Origin: Xenopus tropicalis
Lineage: Eukaryota > Chordata > Amphibia > Anura > Pipidae
Direction of reading: 5' to 3'
Assembly: GCF_000004195.4 (NCBI RefSeq)
Contig: NC_030678.2
Location: 64,413,378 to 64,477,377 of the forward strand
DNA length: 64,000 nt
Numbering within the stretch: the first letter of the stretch is position 1; every line of letters begins with the position of its first letter. The translations under genes were made by a program, and so were the position numbers. Below are positions 54,156-63,562 of this stretch, one piece after another. Under the pieces are notes generated by a model, which worked only from the letters and a program-made list of their open reading frames with translations, ran no database searches and was not told the DNA's origin.

Positions 54156-54682
54156 TTAAAGGGGACCTGTCAGCCTAAAAAATAATTCCAAATTGTTTTC
54201 TATTGTGTTTGTCAAGTAAAATAAACTTCACATACACTATAAAAATTATTTTAAGCTTATTTTCTTTAGCCTTAGAATTCACAATTGCAGGAAGACGACA
54301 GTTGCCATTTTGTGGACACTTTTGTGGACACTTATTAAGGCAAGCTTTGTATCTTGCCAAAATCTTGTTTCTGTGCCAGTATGGGGGGACCAGATGCTCA
54401 TGCCTATGCACTGGTTATAAAATTAGATGGTGAGGATAGAGGGGGAATGTGAGGAGAGCAGCAACATGTAAAAAGTTCTGAATTCAAAGTGAAAGTAACT
54501 GTCTGCCCCGCCTCTATGCCTTAGGCATAGAGGCGGGGCAGGCAATATATGATTGACAGCTGGGATTTTTAAATGCTTTTATAATGGGTATGGATATGTT
54601 AATAAAAAATGAGTTTGATGTTTAATTTGAAAATGAACTTTATTATACAGCTTTTTAAAGTGTGGGTGACAGGCCAACTTTA
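54156..54682. mobile_element. TTAA MITE, 527 bp, with strong central hairpin
   Basis: Left TTAAAGGGGACCTGTCAGCC, right GGTGACAGGCCAACTTTAA, flanked by TTAA. Contains a perfect 19-bp inverted repeat at 54503-54541 around a single T. T2-type by its ends. Confidence 0.75.
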
Positions 54683-55505
54683 AGCAGGAGGTATGCCTAA
54701 AAAACAAAATGTTGCTTCGATCTCAACAGGTAGAGACAGTAATCAGTATATATTGCAAAATTGTTTCACATGGCCTAGAGAATGTGTTCTGGCAATTTTT
54801 TCATATAAAAGTTATTCCCCTTAAAGGTGTTGTTCACCTTTTCTTACTGCTTCCCATAAAATGATAATGTTCCCCTAAACCTGCTAACCTATGTTTCACG
54901 CATAGTATGCCTCCATTTAGCAGAATACACAATTTAAAACCTACTATTATAACTGCAGTTCTCCAACAGGCATCAAAGAAAGTCTTTAAGGGGGCGGATC
55001 GTTCATCCTTCATGCAGGTAGCGTCCTGACATCAGAGACTGTGCTTTTCCCATACTTTGCTCCCCCCTCCCTCCGCCATCATTTGTATCCAATCAAGAGA
55101 GCTGCTCACTGACACAAACACAGTTGTATTAATTTGCCAAACTGGGCACAACTACACCAGAAGAAGCACAACGTGAGCACAACGCCTGCTTTTGTCTGAT
55201 ATACCTCTTGCATTCTTGGGAAAAATGTGGCAATTATACTCAAAATTGACACGCAACACTGCATCAACGTAAGTGAAAGCACCCTTATATTATCCATAGT
55301 GGTCTTTACTGTGAAGGAGGTGAATCTGAAAAATGCTTTTGTATATATACACAAATGTACATGTTCAATCAAATTTCCAAAAAGTTGGGACACTGTAAAA
55401 TGTAAATAGAAAGAGAATGCAAATCATTTAAACCCTATTTTTAAGATGGGGAAGTTATAGGGAGGGCAGATATGTAGGGAGGCTGGGAATATATACAATG
55501 TATTC
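54683..55505. other. Intronic sequence with a T2-type end
   Basis: TTAAAGGTGTTGTTCACC at about 54822 is a T2-like left end without a clear partner. Open frames at 55106-55393 show no family features. Confidence 0.4.
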
Positions 55506-55509
55506 TCCT

Positions 55510-56113
55510 CCTCTCATCAAGGAGAGTTCAGGCTCTTCCACTGCTAAATACCTTATCATGGCTTCCCATAAAAACAAGAAAAACTCCTTCTTTTAACCTT
55601 CTAAGCCCTTCATTCCACTGCACCTCACCACATACGGTTCTGGCTGACCCCTTCCCTCCTCTCAGAGCAACCGCTTGGTTGCACCCCTCACTACTTCTGC
55701 CATTTCCTGCCTTAAACCTTTCTGCCTTGCTGTTCCTTACATCTCGAATGCTACCCCTGAATTCCTCCAGAGAGAATCCTCCCTTTTTCAGAACTAAACT
55801 CAAAGACTACCTCCTGAAGCACTTGAACAGCACCTGATCTGGGTACTAGCGCTATATTGCAGCGTCACTACTGTAACCTGCAGCACTCTTATCCTTCTAT
55901 TTGTGTTTGTAAGTTACCCTCCAATTTAGATTTAGCTCTACAGGGCAGGGACCTCTATCTGCACCTGTACATTGTATCTATTTTTATTTATCATACTTAG
56001 TATTTATCTATCCATTATTGTGATGATCCCCTGTATTGTTGTATTAATTTGCTGTTTTACTTTACAGCTCTGCGTACATAAGTAGCGCTTTATAAATCAA
56101 GATATAAATACAT
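55510..56113 (+). mobile_element. LINE 3' end, L2-like
   Basis: A plus-strand frame carries FRTKLKDYLLKHLNST-like remains of a LINE C-terminus (around 55785-55835, with frame breaks). The untranslated part follows with CTACAGGGCAGGGACCTCT and AGTAGCGCTTTATAAATCAA, typical of L2-type tails. The minus-strand ORF at 55528-55803 is a shadow. Family assignment is by general resemblance. Confidence 0.5.
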
Positions 56114-57161
56114 ACATTTGGAGCGTAATGGCATGTTATGTTTCTGCGCACACTATATTCTGAGTACAAGTTTAGTGTCCAGAATCTTAAATACCCCTTT
56201 TAAGGGTAACTACACAGTCAAACACACAAAACACACTTTACATGCAGAATATATAAAAGGGAGAGCTGCCTGTGGCTAAACTTATTGCACCTGCCATGTA
56301 TTTTCTCCTTTGCAAAAAAAGGCATACATTCTTTTAGATAGCCAATAATTCTGGCATTCATTGGATAGCTTCAAACTCCACTTGCAGAAAGACTTCCACA
56401 GTTTTACATTTTTCTATAGAAATTTCTTTTTTTTCAATGAATGTCCTCGCACTGGTTGAATAATTTATTGTATAGACCCATGAATATTTATATACATTTA
56501 TAAACCTACTTTAAGAGCGTCTTCTCTTGTGTTAAATATTGCGAATTTTGTGCAATATTAGTACCTATTTTAGGTTGTCTCTATTTAATATTAATGTCCT
56601 GTCCCTTTAATAACAGACAATACTTTGCTGCCTCCTCAGCCCAGCAGATTTTTAAGAGTATGACCAGTTTGAGTTTATTTTCCACAAGTATCAATGATTT
56701 TTCTTAGTCCAGTTAAAGGTATAGGCGGCTTTTAAATCCCAAGCGCATAACCCTTCTTTTATTAACACTGAATGTCACCTGCCATTTATCTGCCAGCTAG
56801 TAAGATAGATAGATAGATAGATAGACAGACAAAGCACATACTTTTGGGTTATCAACAAACAAGCTAAATTAAAATGGACCTAACATAGAACTTTGCCAAA
56901 TCATACTAACCCTACTCCAAGTAGAGAATGTACCACTAACCCTCTGTACACAAACCTTCATCCAGATTTCTTAGAGGACCCCATTGTTGCTGAGTGGCAT
57001 TCCAAAGTTTCAATGATTTTATTATACTTGGCAGTCACGAAAAGGAGAAAACTGCGAATGGCTATTAAGGCCTAAAGAGGTAGTCAGGGTCAGAAAAATA
57101 TTTTTCTGCTTTATACATGTACTTTATATAGTCATTTTATCTTAACATGCATTTACATTAC
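56114..57161. other. Intronic sequence with a GATA microsatellite
   Basis: A (GATA)n run lies at 56803-56826, followed by GACAGAC. Nothing else is recognised before the exon at 57162. Confidence 0.5.
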
Positions 57162-57274
57162 CTTGTATATTCTTTAAGTGGTGCCCAAGTGTTCCCATCA
57201 GGAAAGCAGAAAAGAGGAATAGCATTGAGCAGCCTTTCTTCTTCATCTTTTTGAAAATGCAGAATATTCTCTAG
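57162..57274 (-). CDS. dennd2d: DENND2D-like exon (uDENN end)
   Basis: This 113-bp exon has acceptor ctacag and donor AG/gtaatg. It reads 37 codons plus two bases, beginning LENILHFQKDEEERLLNAIP and containing the DENND2 hallmark FCFPDGNTW. The two leftover bases (AG) join the first base of the next exon (T) to give a serine codon, so the phase fits exactly. It is the most 5' exon visible. No upstream exon was found between 57275 and 64000, so the preceding intron is longer than 6.7 kb. Confidence 0.85.
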
Positions 57275-57401
57275 CTGTAGATACATAAATACACAAAAAA
57301 GATGTTTAAAGTAGAATTCCACTCAAAATATTTTTGAATGAAGAAGTAATTCTAGGAAACTTTTCAACAAATTAGATTAACTGACAACTTTCAGTTATCT
57401 A

Positions 57402-57633
57402 AGGGCAATGACCCAAGAAAAGGTTAGTCACTTGTGATAAATCTCCTCTACTGCAGGCAATTAATTTCCAGCATTTGCTTTCCTGCCAGCAATAATCTAA
57501 ATTGCCGGAGGGAAAACATACGCATGACTTTGTTTTTCCTGAAGTTGCCTCTTGGGAAAGCTTCAAGTGACTTCAGAAAAAGAAGGAGCAGCTATTTATT
57601 GTGGGTGACTAATCTCCTGTGTCATTGCCCTTA
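57402..57633. mobile_element. Harbinger-like MITE, older copy
   Basis: Left AGGGCAATGACCCAAG and right GTGTCATTGCCCTTAG form imperfect inverted ends. GTTAGTCACTTGTGATAAAT and GTGACTAATCTCC are subterminal, as in the 48297 family but more diverged. Located 128 bp beyond the exon acceptor at 57274. Confidence 0.55.
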
Positions 57634-58101
57634 GAGCCACCTGTTAATGTCATTAAATTTGTATATTTAGTTGCAATTGAAACTTTATTTTACTTCTCTC
57701 TGTGCACTGCTATGAAAAACTGCCATTCCTATCCACTCTTTGTTGTGTCTGCACTTATATGCAGGCAGAGAAACTGGCCCATATGGCAGTAGCCCAAGAT
57801 AGCTAAATCTACCTGAATTTGTGTATTTCCAGGTTGTTTTTTTATCAATATGCAGTCAATTCTATAATTAGGCCTCCAAGAATGCATACATAATAAGTAC
57901 TTAGTGGCAGGCGCTGCACTCGGACCCCTCCCTTAGGAAGTGACTTTGGCACGGAGCATGCACAGTTTTTCTCAACTTAGGCTTCCAAACACACCCTCCA
58001 GTCTACCAGAAGAGATGGCATTGCTGGTTTCCATAGAAACTTTGCTCTAGCTGTGTACTCTGCTACTTCTCCTAACCTCCTGTCCTGAGCTCAGTTTAAA
58101 C

Positions 58102-58590
58102 ACAATGGGTTTGATTCAATAAAGGTCGATAAGCGTTATCGCATGGTTTTTTGCATTCAAATTGATGCGATAAATAACGACCGATTCGTCAAAGTAATTT
58201 TGCATGCGTTAAATCACGCGCTACTGCAATGCGTTAATTTGCACGTAGAAATAATAAAAAAACGCATGATTCACAAACACATATGAAGTGCTAAATATCA
58301 CATTCGTCTGTGCAAATATTAACACCTACTTGGGGCAGGCAGTACTTAAAGAAAATTGTGGTTGGTGATCTTTTGGCAACACAACATGGACTTTGCAGTA
58401 GGATTTTTTTGTATGTGTTGGCCCTAGAGTCGTGCATCCTCCAGTTTTCAGGGAAATTTTTAGAAAAGTTGTTTATCCACCCCATAAACTCACAGACCAC
58501 CTTCTTCTACCTGTTTTAGCTTTATCCTAAGATCATCCATTTACACACCTTAATTTATTCTGTAGCTACAGGTAACTTCATGGACATTAT
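58102..58590. mobile_element. MITE with TAAAGGTCG end, second copy
   Basis: Begins GATTCAATAAAGGTCGATAA with GCGTTA/TAACGC-rich subterminal sequence. The right boundary is not clear. Related to 51395-51957. The open frames 58291-58519 are overlapping shadows in repeat sequence. Confidence 0.45.
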
Positions 58591-58921
58591 CTTTTCCATA
58601 GAAAATGGAATAATCTCTCCACCCAATATTTTTGCAATTATTGAAAGGCCCCTGACCTGTGAATTTTTCAAACAGGGAGCTGTTTCAGGGTTGAGGGTTC
58701 TACACAAAAAGACTTTTTATCATTAACTGGTTCTCTGCACCAGTAGTTCTGGGTGTGGCTCTGTATTCAAACCCGTTACTTACATAGTTACATAGTTACA
58801 TAGGGTTGAAAAAAGACCAGTGTCCATCAAGTTCAACCCATCCAAGTAAACCCAGCACACACAACCCACACCTACCAATCTATACACTCACATACATAAA
58901 CTATAAATACAACCACTAGTA

Positions 58922-61900
58922 CTAACTGTAGATATTAGTATCACAATAGCCTTGGATATTCTGATTGATCAAGAACTCATCCAGGCCCCTCTTAAAGGCA
59001 TTAACAGAATCTGCCATTACCACATCTCTAGGAAGGGCATTCCATAACCTCACTGCCCTCACCGTGAAAAACCACCTACGCTGCTTCAAATGGAAGCTCC
59101 TTTCCTCTAATCTAAAGGGGTGACCTCTGGTGCGTTGATTGTTTTTATGGGAAAAAAGAACATCCCCCAACTGCCTATAATCCCCTCTAATGTACTTGTA
59201 CAGAGTAATCATGTCCCCTCGCAAGCGCCTCTTTTCCAGAGAAAACAACCCCAACCTCGACAGTCTAACCTCATAGCTTAAATCTTCCATCCCTTTAACC
59301 AGTTTAGTTGCACGTCTTTGCACTTTCTCCAGCTCATTAATATCCTTCTTAAGGACTGGAGCCCAAAACTGCACTGCATACTCAAGGTTAGGCCTTACCA
59401 GGGACCTATAAAGGGGCAAAATTATGTTCTCATCCCTTGAGTCAATGCCCTTTTTTATACAAGACAGCACTTTATTTGCTTTAGTAGCCACAGAATGACA
59501 CTGCCTGGCATTAGACAACTTGTTATCAACAAAAACCCCTAGATCCTTCTCCATTAAGGAAACCCCCAACACACTACCATTCAGTAGATAGTTTGCGTTT
59601 ATATTATTTCTACCAAAGTGCATAACTTTGCACTTATCAACATTGAACCTCATTTTCCAGTTTGCTGCCCAGTTATCTAATTTTGTCAAATCGCTCTGCA
59701 AAGCAGCAGCATCCTGCATGGAACTTATAGTTTTGCACAATTTAGTGTCATCAGCAAAAATAGAAACAGTACTGTCTATGCCCACCTCCAGGTCATTAAT
59801 AAACAAGTTAAAAAGCAAAGGCCCAAGGACTGACCCCTGCGGTACTCCACTAACCACACTGGTCCAATTAGAAAATGTTCCATTTACAACCACTCTTTGT
59901 ACTCTATCCTTCAGCCAGTTCTCTATCCAATTACAAATATTATGTTCTAGGCCAATATTCCTTAATTTGATCATTAACCTTCTGTGAGGTACTGTATCAA
60001 ACGCTTTAGCAAAGTCCAAGTAGATGACATCAACTGCCATTCCAGCATCAAGGTTCCTGCTCACCTCCTCATAAAAGGCGACTAAATTAGTCTGGCAAGA
60101 TCTGTTACGCATAAAACCATGCTGGCACAAACTAATAGTATTGTGAACTGCAATGTATTCAAGTACCCTATCCCTTATTACCCCTTCCAAAAGTTTTCCT
60201 ACTACTGATGTCAGACTAACAGGCCTATAGTTTTCAGGCTGAGAACGGGATCCCTTTTTAAATAACGGCACCACATTAGCATTCCGCCAGTCTCTTGGCA
60301 CCATGCCAGACTTCAATGAATCCTGAAAAATTATGTGAAGAGGTTTGGCAATCACAGCGCTCAGCTCATATAATACCCTGGGATGAATCCCATCCGGCCC
60401 TGGACCTTTGTTTACCTTTACATGTTCAAGTCTCTTTTGAATTTCCTCCCGAGTGACCCATGCGCCAGTAGCTAAATTACTAGAACTGGGCATATTACAA
60501 GGGAAGCCTTCATTATCTGGCTCCTCAGATGTATAGACAGATGAAAAATAAGAGTTCAAAATTTCAGCTTTTTCCCCGTTCTCATCAACCAACTTACCCC
60601 CCCGTGATAATAAAGTTCCCACCCCTTCTTGCTTCATTTTTTTACTATTCACATAATTAAAAAATAATTTAGGATTCTTTTTACTCCTAGCAGCAATATC
60701 CCTTTCCATTTCTATTTTAGCTTGCTTGATAGCTTTTTTGCATGCTTTATTTGCTTCCTTGTACCTGATGAAAGTTTCCGCTGTCCCAGCTAACTTGAAT
60801 GCCCTAAAAGCACGTTTTTTCTTACCAACCTCTACAATAACACTTTTATTCAGCCATAAAGGTTTTGCTTTGCGATGCCTCTCCTTGCTTACAAGGGGGA
60901 TATACTGTTGTGTATACCTACAAAGCAGTGTTTTAAAGATGTTCCATTTTCCTTCTGTGTCTAACCCCATGAAAAGCCTTTCCCAGTTGACACATTGCAG
61001 AGATGCCCTTATACTGGCAAAGTCTGCACATCTAAAATTAAGCGTATTAGTTACTCCCTTATAGCGCTGTCTCTGCAGCATTATCTCAAAGGAGACCATG
61101 TTGTGATCACTGTTCCCCAAATGCTCACCCACACAAATGTTAGAGATGAGTTCATTATTATTAGAAATCACCAGGTCCAAAATAGCGTCATTCCTAGTGG
61201 GTTCTTGAACCGCCTGAAATAAAAAGTTGTCATTTAGCATATTTACAAACCTACTAGCTTTTTCTGACTTAGCCACCCCATTACTCCAGTCAATGTCCGG
61301 ATAATTAAAGTCCCCCATAACAACAACTTGACCCAGTTTTGAAGCCTCCTCCATTTGCAACAATAGCTGGGCCTCATCCCCCTCATCTATACGGGGTGGT
61401 TTATAGCATACACCAATGATCATTTTCTTTGTGACCTTCAGCCCTACTGAAATTTCTACCCAAAGAGATTCAACGTTTTCATTGGTAATGTCTTTATTAC
61501 ATGGCTTTAAGTCTGACTTTACGTAAAGACAAACCCCTCCACCCTTTTTAATCTCTCTGTCCCTCCTAAAAAGTGTATAACCATTTAAATTCGCAGCCCA
61601 GTCGCATTTATCATCCCACCAGGTCTCAGTGATACCTATTAAATCATAATTTTCAATACATGCAATAGCTGGCAGCTCCCCTAATTTACCCAACAAGCTA
61701 CGCGCATTAGCCAGCATGCAGCGGAGATGATTACTTCTCCCTCTGATGTTTACATTAGCTAAGGGAGAATTAGAGCTAAGGCAATTATGAGACTGCTTTC
61801 CTTGTAACGGAAGCTCCTTATCTGATAAACTATATGCCCCCCTCACTCCTCCCCCACAACCCTTTGCTAGTCCCCCTACCCCGTCTACACTGATTTTCCC

Positions 61901-61945
61901 ATGGAATTTTAGCTCACCCACCCCCCCCTTGTCTAGTTTAAACAC
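58922..61945 (-). CDS. CR1 ORF2, endonuclease-reverse transcriptase (about 1007 aa)
   Basis: Residues ~75-290 are an apurinic-type endonuclease: MLANARSL (Asn80), ITETWW (Glu107), VCYKPPR (Tyr181), MGDFN (Asp212, Asn214), SDHN (280-281). Residues ~500-800 are the reverse transcriptase: NKGPGPDGI, YLDFAKAFDTV (644-651), VPQGSVLGPL (701-710) and IFADDTKL with the catalytic Asp pair at 732-733. The C-terminal part continues through [20 protein letters not shown] and VRLWNALPRDVV. No stop or frameshift over 1007 codons. The listed start is GTG, not ATG; the first ATG in frame is at residue 77, inside the endonuclease. ORF2 may therefore be reached by frameshift from ORF1. Confidence 0.93.
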   Translation of the reverse strand: MFKLDKGGVGELKFHGKISVDGVGGLAKGCGGGVRGAYSLSDKELPLQGKQSHNCLSSNSPLANVNIRGRSNHLRCMLANARSLLGKLGELPAIACIENYDLIGITETWWDDKCDWAANLNGYTLFRRDREIKKGGGVCLYVKSDLKPCNKDITNENVESLWVEISVGLKVTKKMIIGVCYKPPRIDEGDEAQLLLQMEEASKLGQVVVMGDFNYPDIDWSNGVAKSEKASRFVNMLNDNFLFQAVQEPTRNDAILDLVISNNNELISNICVGEHLGNSDHNMVSFEIMLQRQRYKGVTNTLNFRCADFASIRASLQCVNWERLFMGLDTEGKWNIFKTLLCRYTQQYIPLVSKERHRKAKPLWLNKSVIVEVGKKKRAFRAFKLAGTAETFIRYKEANKACKKAIKQAKIEMERDIAARSKKNPKLFFNYVNSKKMKQEGVGTLLSRGGKLVDENGEKAEILNSYFSSVYTSEEPDNEGFPCNMPSSSNLATGAWVTREEIQKRLEHVKVNKGPGPDGIHPRVLYELSAVIAKPLHIIFQDSLKSGMVPRDWRNANVVPLFKKGSRSQPENYRPVSLTSVVGKLLEGVIRDRVLEYIAVHNTISLCQHGFMRNRSCQTNLVAFYEEVSRNLDAGMAVDVIYLDFAKAFDTVPHRRLMIKLRNIGLEHNICNWIENWLKDRVQRVVVNGTFSNWTSVVSGVPQGSVLGPLLFNLFINDLEVGIDSTVSIFADDTKLCKTISSMQDAAALQSDLTKLDNWAANWKMRFNVDKCKVMHFGRNNINANYLLNGSVLGVSLMEKDLGVFVDNKLSNARQCHSVATKANKVLSCIKKGIDSRDENIILPLYRSLVRPNLEYAVQFWAPVLKKDINELEKVQRRATKLVKGMEDLSYEVRLSRLGLFSLEKRRLRGDMITLYKYIRGDYRQLGDVLFSHKNNQRTRGHPFRLEERSFHLKQRRWFFTVRAVRLWNALPRDVVMADSVNAFKRGLDEFLINQNIQGYCDTNIYS

Positions 61946-62544
61946 TCCTCCAACCTCTTAACCATTCTCTCCCCTAGCACAGCAGACCCCCTTCCATTGA
62001 GGTGCAATCCGTCAGGGCTGTATAGATTGTACCCCAAGGAAAAGTCAGCCCAGTGCTCTAGGAACCCAAACCCTTCCTTCCTACACCAAGACTTTAGCCA
62101 CGCATTTAGCTCCCTAAGCTCCCGCTGTCTCCCTAAACTTGCACGCGGCACCGGCAAAATTTCTGAAAAAATGACATTGGAGGACCTTTGCCTAATCTTA
62201 GAGCCTAGATCCCTGAACTCACTCTTTAAAGTCCCCCACCTACCGTTCATTTTGTCGTTAGTACCGATATGTACCAAGACAGCCGGGTCTTGCCCAGCCC
62301 CTCCCAATAATGTGTCAACCCGATCAACCACATGCCGAACCCTGGCACCAGGAAGACAGCAAACTGTCCGGTTGAAGTGATCCACTCGACAGATTACCCT
62401 GTCCACTTTCCTAATGATCGAATCCCCTATAACCACCATCTGCTTAGGCCTAGCTCTGCTCTCCTCCCCACCACTACTAGTGAAACTGGTCTCCCGGCTG
62501 TTAGAGAGATCAGCCTCACCTAGAACCGCCAATCCAGAGTTCAC
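61933..62544 (-). CDS. CR1 ORF1, SGNH/GDSL esterase-like protein (203 aa)
   Basis: Contains the SGNH-hydrolase blocks in order: VVIGDSII (nucleophile Ser42), PGA near 65-67, HIGTND at 92-97 (Asn96) and SPDGLHLNGRG at 176-186 (Asp178, His181). An esterase domain in ORF1 is known for CR1 and some L2 LINEs and is thought to help ribonucleoprotein or membrane interactions. The start ATG at 62544 is the first in the frame; upstream coding may have been lost. The frame ends TGT TTA AAC TAG at 61944-61933, directly on a frameshift-type heptamer. Confidence 0.9.
   Translation of the reverse strand: MNSGLAVLGEADLSNSRETSFTSSGGEESRARPKQMVVIGDSIIRKVDRVICRVDHFNRTVCCLPGARVRHVVDRVDTLLGGAGQDPAVLVHIGTNDKMNGRWGTLKSEFRDLGSKIRQRSSNVIFSEILPVPRASLGRQRELRELNAWLKSWCRKEGFGFLEHWADFSLGYNLYSPDGLHLNGRGSAVLGERMVKRLEECLN
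61936..61942 (-). promoter_or_regulatory. Candidate -1 ribosomal frameshift heptamer TTTAAAC
   Basis: On the minus strand, TTTAAAC is read in ORF1 frame as T TTA AAC, immediately followed by the ORF1 stop TAG (61935-61933). A -1 slip gives TTT AAA then CTA GAC AAG, which is ORF2. The downstream sequence contains eight consecutive G followed by TGGGTG at a distance of about 6 nt, a possible stable structure. Inference from sequence pattern only. Confidence 0.6.
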
Positions 62545-62680
62545 ACTCCCATCTTCTTCTGACTATACTGACTATATTGCTTTCAATGCTGCCTGTCCAT
62601 TTATTTAAATCCCTACCTGCAGCTTTCATTTGTCTGCATATACAGCCGCAGCATAAAAGAAAAGCATTCATGATGTAGTC

Positions 62681-63554
62681 CAGTGCTGTCCAACTTCTGT
62701 TGTACCGAGGGCCGGAATTTTTCCAACCTACGCGGTGGAGGGCCGATAATGGAAGCCAGTTTTGACCACTCCCCTTTTTGAAACCGCACCCACTTGAAAC
62801 CACACCCATGTTATCACATGACCATACCCATATTAATAGTTGTAGTACAGCAAAAACCTGCCATACTCTGCCTGCCCTACCCTGCCTGTGTGTACCATAC
62901 TCTGCCTTCCCTACCCTGCCTGTGTGTGCCATACTCTGGCTTCCCTACCCTGCCTGTGTGCCATACTCTGCCTTCCCTACCCTGCCTGCGTGTGCCATAC
63001 TTTCACTGTGTTTGCCATTCTTGGCTGGTTTGTGCCATACTTGGCCTGTGTGTGCCATACTCTGCCTGCCCTACCCTGCCTGTGTGTGTATGGCACACAC
63101 AGGCAGCATACAGTGACACAATGCTGGCACTGCTCCTACAGTCTGCACAATAACTATATATTAAAAAACTTTTTAATTGCAGTACCACCTCAGTATATGT
63201 TCTTTTTGTAGTATGCAGGGATTATTTGTGGGTTTCTACTGCTCCTGAGGTGTGAACAGGGGAACAATGTGAATGATTACAGCCTGAGCCTGAGGTGTGA
63301 ACACTGCAGGGGTAGAACAATGCATAGATTAAAAGGTGTGAACAACACAGGGGATTACATATTTAAACAATACAGGGGGATTACAGCCTGAATCTGAGGT
63401 GAGAACCATGAAGGGGGGGCAGTTAATCACAGTACTGATACCATTTAAAGCTTACACAAGAGTAAGCCATCAAAGCATCCAGACAGGTGGGGGGCCACAC
63501 AGAGGGGGGTCGCGGGCCGCATGCGGCCCGCGGGCCGCCAGTTGGACAGCACTG
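62681..63554 (+). mobile_element. hAT-type non-autonomous element, copy C (874 bp)
   Basis: CAGTGCTGTCCAACTTCTG and CCAGTTGGACAGCACTG ends with a perfect 8-bp duplication ATGTAGTC (62673-62680 and 63555-63562). A shorter 34-bp minisatellite (about 62861-63085) ends in an inverted unit at 63085-63110. A GC-rich palindrome GCGGGCCGCATGCGGCCCGC is near the right end (63511-63530). Confidence 0.92.
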
Positions 63555-63562
63555 ATGTAGTC

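Larger units (their letters stand above)
1921..57274 (-). other. dennd2d: DENND2D-like host gene, partial (8 internal coding exons and introns)
   Basis: Eight exons on the minus strand, each bounded by AG acceptor and GT donor, join in phase into 859 coding bases (286 codons) with no stop. The translation runs through the DENN module in order: upstream uDENN part (57162, 49014), central cDENN (33823 to 12225) and the start of dDENN (3680, 1921). Segments such as LPPKLQEQIR, YPFMQGLREATFPAPGKTV and ALLYPFAWEHTYIPVLP are typical of DENND2, and phrases such as VYCIIS, GCFGLF and FMQGLREA point to DENND2D rather than 2A or 2C. DENND2 proteins are known as exchange factors for Rab9, acting on endosome-to-Golgi traffic. 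The first and last exons are outside the window. Introns are about 1.7, 8.5, 4.3, 2.5, 14.3, 15.1 and 8.1 kb and mostly transposons. Paralogue assignment is from remembered family features, not a search. Confidence 0.83.
58778..62640 (-). mobile_element. CR1-type LINE, long copy with two open frames
   Basis: The minus strand carries ORF1 (esterase), ORF2 (endonuclease and reverse transcriptase), a ~140-bp 3' untranslated region and a tail with repeated TATGTAAC (complement of ACATAGTTACATAG at 58785-58800). Both frames are open throughout. The 5' boundary lies somewhere between 62545 and 62680, where hAT copy C begins. ORF1 has no PHD/zinc-finger N-terminus seen in some CR1 elements, so the copy may be slightly 5' truncated. 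It is in the same orientation as the host gene. Confidence 0.92.

Noticed and set aside
58922..61945. GTG as a genuine start codon for CR1 ORF2
   Set aside because: An upstream in-frame stop and the frameshift heptamer make a slip from ORF1 more likely; the GTG is simply the first permissive codon after the stop.
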